Of a DNA stretch of 64,000 bases, positions 59,569-64,000 are shown piece after piece. The notes under the pieces are model-generated. The model was given only the letters and a program-made list of their open reading frames with translations. It ran no database searches and had not been told where the DNA came from. The position numbers were made by a program, and so were the translations under genes. The DNA is from Bradyrhizobium acaciae (GTDB lineage Bacteria > Pseudomonadota > Alphaproteobacteria > Rhizobiales > Xanthobacteraceae). Location of the stretch: positions 1 through 64,000 of the forward strand of contig NZ_JACMYK010000022.1 of assembly GCF_020889785.1 (NCBI RefSeq). The letters run 5' to 3'. The stretch's first letter is position 1. Every line of letters starts with the position of its first letter.

Positions 59569-60906
59569 ATGCACCCGCCCGCCGCAAACAAGGCATCTCT
59601 GTCGGTCCTGGAAAGCCCGGCGCACAAATCCCTGTTCTCGAAAATCGATTGGCGCCTGATTCCGCTTCTGCTGATCGCCTACATGATCGCCTATCTCGAC
59701 CGTATCAATATCGGCTATGCGCAGCTGCAGATGAAGCAAACGCTGCCGTTCGACGAGGCGGTGTACGGCCTCGGTGCCGGAATATTCTTTATCGGCTACT
59801 TCCTCTTCGAAGTCCCGAGCAACCTGTTGCTGGAGAGGATCGGCGCACGCAAGACGCTGCTGCGCATCATGGTGCTGTGGGGCCTTGCGGCGACCGCCAT
59901 GATGTTCGTCTCGACGCCGTTCCAGTTCTATTTGGTGCGATTCCTGCTCGGAGTGTTCGAGGCCGGCTTCTTTCCCGGCGTGATTCTCTACTTCACCTAT
60001 TGGTATCCATCGGCGCGGCGCGGGCAGGTGATCGCCGTCTTCATGTCGGCAACAACGATCGTATCCGTGATCGCGGGTCCGCTGTGCGGCTCGATCCTGA
60101 AGTATTTCGACGGTGCCGCCGGCCTTCATGGCTGGCAGTGGCTGTTTCTCGTACAGGGATTGCCGGCGCTGATTCTTGGTATCCTGGTTTACGCCCTGCT
60201 CGAGGACAAGCCCGACCAGGCCGCCTGGCTTTCGACGGACGAGAAGGCGCTGCTTGAAGATACCTTCCAGCACGATGAGAAGGATATCCAGAGCGAACCT
60301 TCGGGAACGTTCGGGCAGATGCTGAAGGACCCCAAGGTCTATGTGCTGTCGTTCGTCTATCTGCTCCTGCTCGGCGCGACTTACACAATGGTGTTCTGGT
60401 TGCCGACCCTGATCCAGAGCTGGGGCGTCAAGGACCTGTTTCTTGTCGGCGTCTATGCCGCGATCCCGAATGCCGCCGGCGTGATTGGCATGATCCTGAT
60501 CGGCCGTCACTCCGACAAGTGGCACGAGCGCCGCTGGCACTATACCGCCTGCGTTGCGATCGCTGCCTCCGGCCTGTTCATCACCACGTTGCTGCAGGGC
60601 AATCTGGTCGGATCGATCCTTGCTTTGTCCTTTGCGGTGATTGGAATTGCGTCTGCGACGCCGCTGTTCTTCGCACTGACCAGCGAATATCTCTCCACCG
60701 GCGCCGCCGCCGGCGGGCTTGCGCTGATCAGCAGCCTTGGCAACCTCGGTCCGGCCATCAGCCCCTCGATCAACGGCATGATCGTACGAAGCACCGGCGA
60801 CAACATCTACAGCATGTATTTCGTGATGGCGCTCTATGTGCTGTCGGGATTGCTGCTGCTGCTCTCGATGCGGCCTGCCCCAGCCGCGCGCCTGGCGATG
60901 GCGTGA
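59569..60906 (+). CDS. MFS transporter, anion:cation symporter family
   Basis: 445-residue 12-TM transporter of the ACS (phthalate/tartrate/glucarate-type) MFS family, importing organic anions. N-terminus IDWRLIPLLLIAYMIAYLDRINIGYAQLQM, LFEVPSNLLLERIGARK (signature A loop), FEAGFFPGVILYFTYWYP and GRHSDKWHERRWHY are family blocks. GGAGG lies about nine bases before ATG 59569. It may bring in a carboxylate that is fed to the acyl-CoA ligases. Followed by a strong hairpin and then adk. Confidence 0.88.
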   Translation: MHPPAANKASLSVLESPAHKSLFSKIDWRLIPLLLIAYMIAYLDRINIGYAQLQMKQTLPFDEAVYGLGAGIFFIGYFLFEVPSNLLLERIGARKTLLRIMVLWGLAATAMMFVSTPFQFYLVRFLLGVFEAGFFPGVILYFTYWYPSARRGQVIAVFMSATTIVSVIAGPLCGSILKYFDGAAGLHGWQWLFLVQGLPALILGILVYALLEDKPDQAAWLSTDEKALLEDTFQHDEKDIQSEPSGTFGQMLKDPKVYVLSFVYLLLLGATYTMVFWLPTLIQSWGVKDLFLVGVYAAIPNAAGVIGMILIGRHSDKWHERRWHYTACVAIAASGLFITTLLQGNLVGSILALSFAVIGIASATPLFFALTSEYLSTGAAAGGLALISSLGNLGPAISPSINGMIVRSTGDNIYSMYFVMALYVLSGLLLLLSMRPAPAARLAMA

Positions 60907-60912
60907 GGACGT

Positions 60913-60954
60913 TTCGAGCGATCCGGCCCCGGGCGGGGATCCGGATCGCTCGAA
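60913..60954. promoter_or_regulatory. Perfect 14-bp inverted repeat between MFS and adenylate kinase genes
   Basis: TTCGAGCGATCCGG (60913-60926) and CCGGATCGCTCGAA (60941-60954) pair perfectly around a 14-base C/G-rich loop. No T tract follows, so it is more likely an RNA-stabilising or processing hairpin, or an operator, than a terminator. Confidence 0.6.
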
Positions 60955-61003
60955 GCTCTGCTGGAATGCCGTTGGTGATCAAGCGAGTATCGGGACAAAT
61001 ACC

Positions 61004-61594
61004 ATGAGGATCGTTCTGCTGGGGCCGCCCGGCGCGGGCAAGGGAACGCAGGCGAAACGCCTGGTCGAGGAATACGGCATACCGCACCTCTCGACCGGCG
61101 ACATGCTGCGTGCCGCGGTCGACGCCGACACCGGCATCGGACGGAAGGTCAAGGATATCATGATGAATGGTGGACTTGTTCCGGATCAGCTCGTGATCGC
61201 CACGGTGATCGAGCGCATCTCGCAAGCAGATGCCGGGCGCGGCTTTGTGCTCGACGGCTTCCCGCGGACGATGGCTCAGGCGGAGAGCTTCGACAAGCTG
61301 CTCGATGCCGAAGGTCTTGCGATCGACCATGTCGTAGAGCTCAAGGCCGACGAGACCGTGTTGCTGAACCGGATCGAGGCGAGGGCCCAGGAAGCGCGAG
61401 AGCAGGGTGGCGCGGTGCGCGCCGACGACAATCACGAAACGCTCAAGATACGTATCGACGCCTATAACGAGCAAACGGCGCCGCTGGTCGACTACTATCG
61501 ATCGCGGAATATCCTCCGGACGGTCGACGGACTCCAACCGGTCGAAGCCGTCGCTTGTGACGTCGTCAGCGCAATCGGCCAAGGCGGTCGGTGA
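61004..61594 (+). CDS. adk: Adenylate kinase in the lipid operon
   Basis: 196-residue short-type adenylate kinase: AMP + ATP to 2 ADP. P-loop LGPPGAGKGTQ, the AMP-binding HLSTGDMLRAAVDADT, VLDGFPRTMAQAE and the arginine-rich region RADDNHETLKIRI. The LID is short, as in many alphaproteobacterial enzymes. Bradyrhizobium chromosomes normally carry adk among ribosomal protein genes, so this is probably a second copy. Its place behind acyl-CoA ligases that release AMP suggests it recycles that AMP. Confidence 0.92.
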   Translation: MRIVLLGPPGAGKGTQAKRLVEEYGIPHLSTGDMLRAAVDADTGIGRKVKDIMMNGGLVPDQLVIATVIERISQADAGRGFVLDGFPRTMAQAESFDKLLDAEGLAIDHVVELKADETVLLNRIEARAQEAREQGGAVRADDNHETLKIRIDAYNEQTAPLVDYYRSRNILRTVDGLQPVEAVACDVVSAIGQGGR

Positions 61595-61598
61595 TGTG

Positions 61599-61907
61599 AT
61601 GTCGGCTGCGCAAAGTCTCGACCCGCGATCCGGACCGTCCAGCCATCCCGACCGGATCGATGTGCTGGAGCCCTTGCGCAGGTCGTTGGGCGACGTGAGC
61701 GAAACGGCCGATCAATTCGCGCAAGCCCAGGCGCTGCTGCGGGCGATCGACCAGTTTTCCCGTATCTATGCCGAGGAGCGGGAAGGCGCCGGCACACGCG
61801 CCTATCTGCCGCATCGCGATGACCGTCGTCTGGCGCGCGCGCGGCTGCTTGCCCGTGCCGTCCGCGGATTGCGCAGACCTGTTCTGACAACGAAGGGAGG
61901 GCTTTGA
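61599..61907 (+). CDS. Hypothetical protein of the lipid operon
   Basis: 102 residues from ATG 61599 (GTG 61596 is in frame). It starts five bases after adk, and its stop overlaps the ATG of the next SDR (TGATG), so it is firmly inside the operon. Sequence: Ser/Pro-rich start, helix PLRRSLGDVSETADQFAQAQALL, then Arg-rich helices (DRRLARARLLARAVRGLRR). No family recognised. The basic amphipathic character could suit nucleic acid or lipid-surface binding (speculative). Confidence 0.6.
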   Translation: MSAAQSLDPRSGPSSHPDRIDVLEPLRRSLGDVSETADQFAQAQALLRAIDQFSRIYAEEREGAGTRAYLPHRDDRRLARARLLARAVRGLRRPVLTTKGGL

Positions 61908-62704
61908 TGTCGGTCAGCGGAAATGAGGGGCAGTGCGCGCTGGTGACCGGCGCGTCGGGAGGCATCGGGCTCGAGCTCGCACGCGTGCTCGCGGCGAACC
62001 GGTTCAGCCTCGTGTTGCTCGCGCGCAGCCGTGACAAGCTGCAGGATCTCGCTCGCGAGCTCAAGGCCAATCATGACACCAAGGTGACCATCGTTGCCGC
62101 CGACTTGAGCGAACCGGGGGCACCGCAGGCGGTATTTGATTCGCTGAAGGACGCCGGCATCCGGGTCGATCTGTTGGTGAACAATGCCGGCCTGTTGCTC
62201 GAGGGACGCTTCAGCGCAATCGGCCTCGACGAGCAGCTGCGGCTGTTGCAAGTCAATGTCGTCGCCATCACCGCGTTGACTCATCTCTTCCTCGCTCCGA
62301 TGCTCGAGCGCAACAGCGGACGGATCCTGAACGTTGCGTCCGTCGCGGCGTTCATGCCGGTGCCGAACCTGGCGGTCTATGCCGCGTCAAAGGCCTATGT
62401 GCTGTCGTTCGGCGAGGCATTGTCGCAGGAATTGAGCGGCAGCAAGATCACCCTGACGACGTTGTGTCCGGGCGTCACGGACACCGGAATGGTCCATGGC
62501 ACCAATCTCGGCAACATGCCGAGCATGATGATCATGGACGCGAAGACCGTCGCGCAGGAGGGCTATCGCGCCTGCATGGCAGGAAAGCCGGTGCAGGTCG
62601 CGGGACTGGCCAATGAGCTGGCGGTCCAATGGATCAAGTATCAGCCGAGTTGGCTGCTGCGGGCGATCGGCGGCGTGTTCGGAAGGACCCAGCCGCCGGC
62701 GTAA
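61907..62704 (+). CDS. SDR family dehydrogenase
   Basis: 265-residue short-chain dehydrogenase of the DltE/YqjQ-like group. Motifs: ALVTGASGGIGLELA (TGxxxGIG), LVNNAGLLLEG, NVASVAAFMPVPNLAVYAASKAY with Ser and YxxxK. The C-terminus has a hydrophobic end (WLLRAIGGVFG). ATG 61907 follows AAGGGAGGG. In a WS/DGAT operon it could reduce a fatty aldehyde or 3-oxoacyl compound, or supply fatty alcohol; this is inference. It could also replace the damaged SDR at 55272, although the two are not close relatives. Confidence 0.88.
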   Translation: MSVSGNEGQCALVTGASGGIGLELARVLAANRFSLVLLARSRDKLQDLARELKANHDTKVTIVAADLSEPGAPQAVFDSLKDAGIRVDLLVNNAGLLLEGRFSAIGLDEQLRLLQVNVVAITALTHLFLAPMLERNSGRILNVASVAAFMPVPNLAVYAASKAYVLSFGEALSQELSGSKITLTTLCPGVTDTGMVHGTNLGNMPSMMIMDAKTVAQEGYRACMAGKPVQVAGLANELAVQWIKYQPSWLLRAIGGVFGRTQPPA

Positions 62705-62764
62705 CGGGCGCGCGTTTGCCAGGCGATGCGCAGTGTCAGGGGCTGTTCTCGACCACCACAACGG

Positions 62765-63544
62765 ATGCTGATCATGGGACGTGACACCGTCGAACCACCC
62801 TCGCTCGCCCTGCTTGCCGCGGAAGGGCGCGGATTTCTCGACATCCCGGCCCTTCTTGCCGTGGCAGCGCCGCTTCTGGCGGCTGCGCCGCGGGGACAGC
62901 GGCATCCGGTGATGGTTTTGCCCGGGTTGGGCGCCGATGACCGATCGACGCTGGCGATCCGCTCATTCCTCGAATTTCTCGGTTACGAGGTCCATGGATG
63001 GGGCCGTGGCCGCAATGTCGGTGCACCGGACGCGGACCTTGCCGCGGTGGCGGCGCGAGTCATCGAGCTCGAACAGCGCGCCGGCTCGAAGGTCAGCCTG
63101 GTCGGCTGGAGTCGCGGAGGCATCATCGCACGCGAAGTCGCACGGCAAATCCCGGCGTCGGTGCGGATGGTCGTCACGCTCGGCAGTCCATTCGCCGCGC
63201 CGGGAGCGAGCAATGTCCGTGCGATCTGGCGGCTTCTGACCGGCCGCAAATACGAGCCGCCGACATCCGAGCGGATCAGCCGCCTCGCGCAACCGATTCC
63301 GGTTCCGTCAACATCGATCTATACCCGCGCCGATGGCGTGGTGGCGTGGCGCGCGTGCCTGGAGCAGCAAGGAGAAGGACGCGAGAACGTCGAGGTGAGC
63401 ACGACGCATATCGGCCTCGGCTTTCATGCGCCGGCGTTGTGGGTGATTGCCGACCGCCTTGCCCAGCCGCCCGGCACCTGGAAGGCGTTTCGTCCGCCTC
63501 CGCAGGTCGCGATCTGGTTTCCCGCAACGACGCATCGCGACTAG
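62765..63544 (+). CDS. Alpha/beta hydrolase, lipase-like (copy 2)
   Basis: 259-residue paralogue of the hydrolase at 53924. HPVMVLPGLGADDRS matches its HPVLVLPGLSASD; the nucleophile is S116 in GWSRGG; the acid lies in TRADGVVAW and the base in STTHIGLGFH. No signal peptide. The two genes lie at the two ends of the operon, which suggests duplication followed by divergence. ATG 62765 is chosen, with ATG 62774 possible. Likely cytoplasmic lipase or esterase acting on products of the WS/DGAT. Confidence 0.87.
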   Translation: MLIMGRDTVEPPSLALLAAEGRGFLDIPALLAVAAPLLAAAPRGQRHPVMVLPGLGADDRSTLAIRSFLEFLGYEVHGWGRGRNVGAPDADLAAVAARVIELEQRAGSKVSLVGWSRGGIIAREVARQIPASVRMVVTLGSPFAAPGASNVRAIWRLLTGRKYEPPTSERISRLAQPIPVPSTSIYTRADGVVAWRACLEQQGEGRENVEVSTTHIGLGFHAPALWVIADRLAQPPGTWKAFRPPPQVAIWFPATTHRD

Positions 63545-63570
63545 ATTTGTGAGAGCGCAGCTTGCGTAGC

Positions 63571-64000
63571 CTATCGCGCACCGCTTGAAGTCGCGCGCAT
63601 TTCGCCGACCATCATCCGCAGCAGCTCCATAGCGGCGGGCGGCAATGTGCGTCCCTGACGCGAGACGACGTGGGTGCGGCCACGATGCAGCAGAGCATTT
63701 CTCATCGGTAACGCCACCACCTTGCCGGCATCGGCCTCGGTCATCGCAAGGCGCGACACCAGCGCATAGCCGAGGCCGGCGGTGACGTAATGGGCAAGCG
63801 CATCGAACGAGGCCGTCGTGAAAGCGAAATCGAGACGGACGCCTTCGCTGATCTCGGCTGCCTGGACATGCTGGCGCAGACCGTAGTTCGGATGCATCGC
63901 GGCTCCCGGATATGGCGCCAGGTCAGCAAGCTTGAGCGGCCGACCGAGCTGGATCAGCGGATGCCCGCGCGGCACCATGGCCTTGATTGGATGCGGCTGC
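63571..64000 (-). CDS. LysR family regulator, C-terminal part (runs off the window edge)
   Basis: The minus-strand frame is open from the window edge to its stop at 63571. The visible 143 residues fit the distal half of a LysR substrate-binding domain: VPRGHPLIQLGRPLKLADLAPYP (the HPL hinge motif), FDALAHYVTAGLGYALVSRL and ALLHRGRTHVVSRQGRTLPPAAMEL at the end. The DNA-binding N-terminus lies outside the window. It is convergent with the lipid operon, so there is no direct sign that it regulates it. Confidence 0.8.
   Translation of the reverse strand, partial: QPHPIKAMVPRGHPLIQLGRPLKLADLAPYPGAAMHPNYGLRQHVQAAEISEGVRLDFAFTTASFDALAHYVTAGLGYALVSRLAMTEADAGKVVALPMRNALLHRGRTHVVSRQGRTLPPAAMELLRMMVGEMRATSSGAR

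Noticed and set aside
1..64000. Search by eye for CRISPR arrays, tRNA or rRNA genes, insertion sequences, phage genes and toxin-antitoxin pairs
   Set aside because: No regularly spaced repeats, no cloverleaf with CCA-like end, no transposase or integrase frame and no recognisable toxin family were found.

Overview
The window reads as chromosomal DNA of a Bradyrhizobium-like alphaproteobacterium. It has high GC and strong GC3 bias, a DUF1013/TrcR regulator, an NdvA/ChvA-type cyclic glucan exporter, a TAXI-type TRAP transporter, and several families of intergenic palindromes of the kind common in Bradyrhizobium. I see no tRNA, rRNA, CRISPR array, transposase or phage gene. The genus is an inference from gene content; no sequence search was run.

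Layout. 1-5 kb: an MFS fragment, then a TAXI-TRAP uptake operon (receptor, fused permease, DUF1850, SDR). 5-11.6 kb: a Na+/H+ antiporter, an exported TPR/LprI-like protein, propionyl-CoA synthetase, a small lipoprotein and an acyltransferase-3 protein. 11.7-15 kb: trcR, then ispH-thrB-rnhA. 15-23 kb, mostly minus strand: peroxiredoxin, DUF924, fadD, a D,D-carboxypeptidase with a Lys/Ala tail, ndvA and a periplasmic binding protein. 23-36 kb: hisE, a YqaA-like membrane protein, two nitronate-monooxygenase-like flavoproteins, a thioesterase, a hybrid histidine kinase, an acyl-CoA ligase, a methyltransferase/TetR divergent pair and several small exported proteins. 36.6-39 kb: a Tat-exported ThDP enzyme next to a c-type cytochrome.

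39.7-63.5 kb is the most interesting part. It carries three paralogous AraC regulators with the VirS/OruR architecture. It also holds an acyl-CoA ligase, a DUF3100-M20 hydrolase-serine dehydratase operon, a catabolic operon (acetoacetate-decarboxylase-like, 3-hydroxyacyl-CoA dehydrogenase, CaiB CoA-transferase), and a long neutral-lipid operon: lipase, phasin, frameshifted SDR, acyl-CoA ligase, WS/DGAT acyltransferase, MFS, adenylate kinase, small protein, SDR, second lipase. The gene set recalls the mycobacterial virS-mymA locus.

Reading the intergenic DNA by eye I found six copies of one 38-bp operator. Each has two half-sites whose MACC cores lie exactly 22 bp apart, followed after 20-21 bp by a TAGSCT-like -10. 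One copy lies upstream of the 39.7-kb ligase, one upstream of the decarboxylase operon, one upstream of araC3, one upstream of the lipid operon, and one directly downstream of each of araC1 and araC2. The last two drive no gene. Each points into a short noncoding stretch that ends in a strong intrinsic terminator, so they are candidate AraC-controlled small RNAs. This operator regulon with its two putative sRNAs is my best candidate for an undescribed system.
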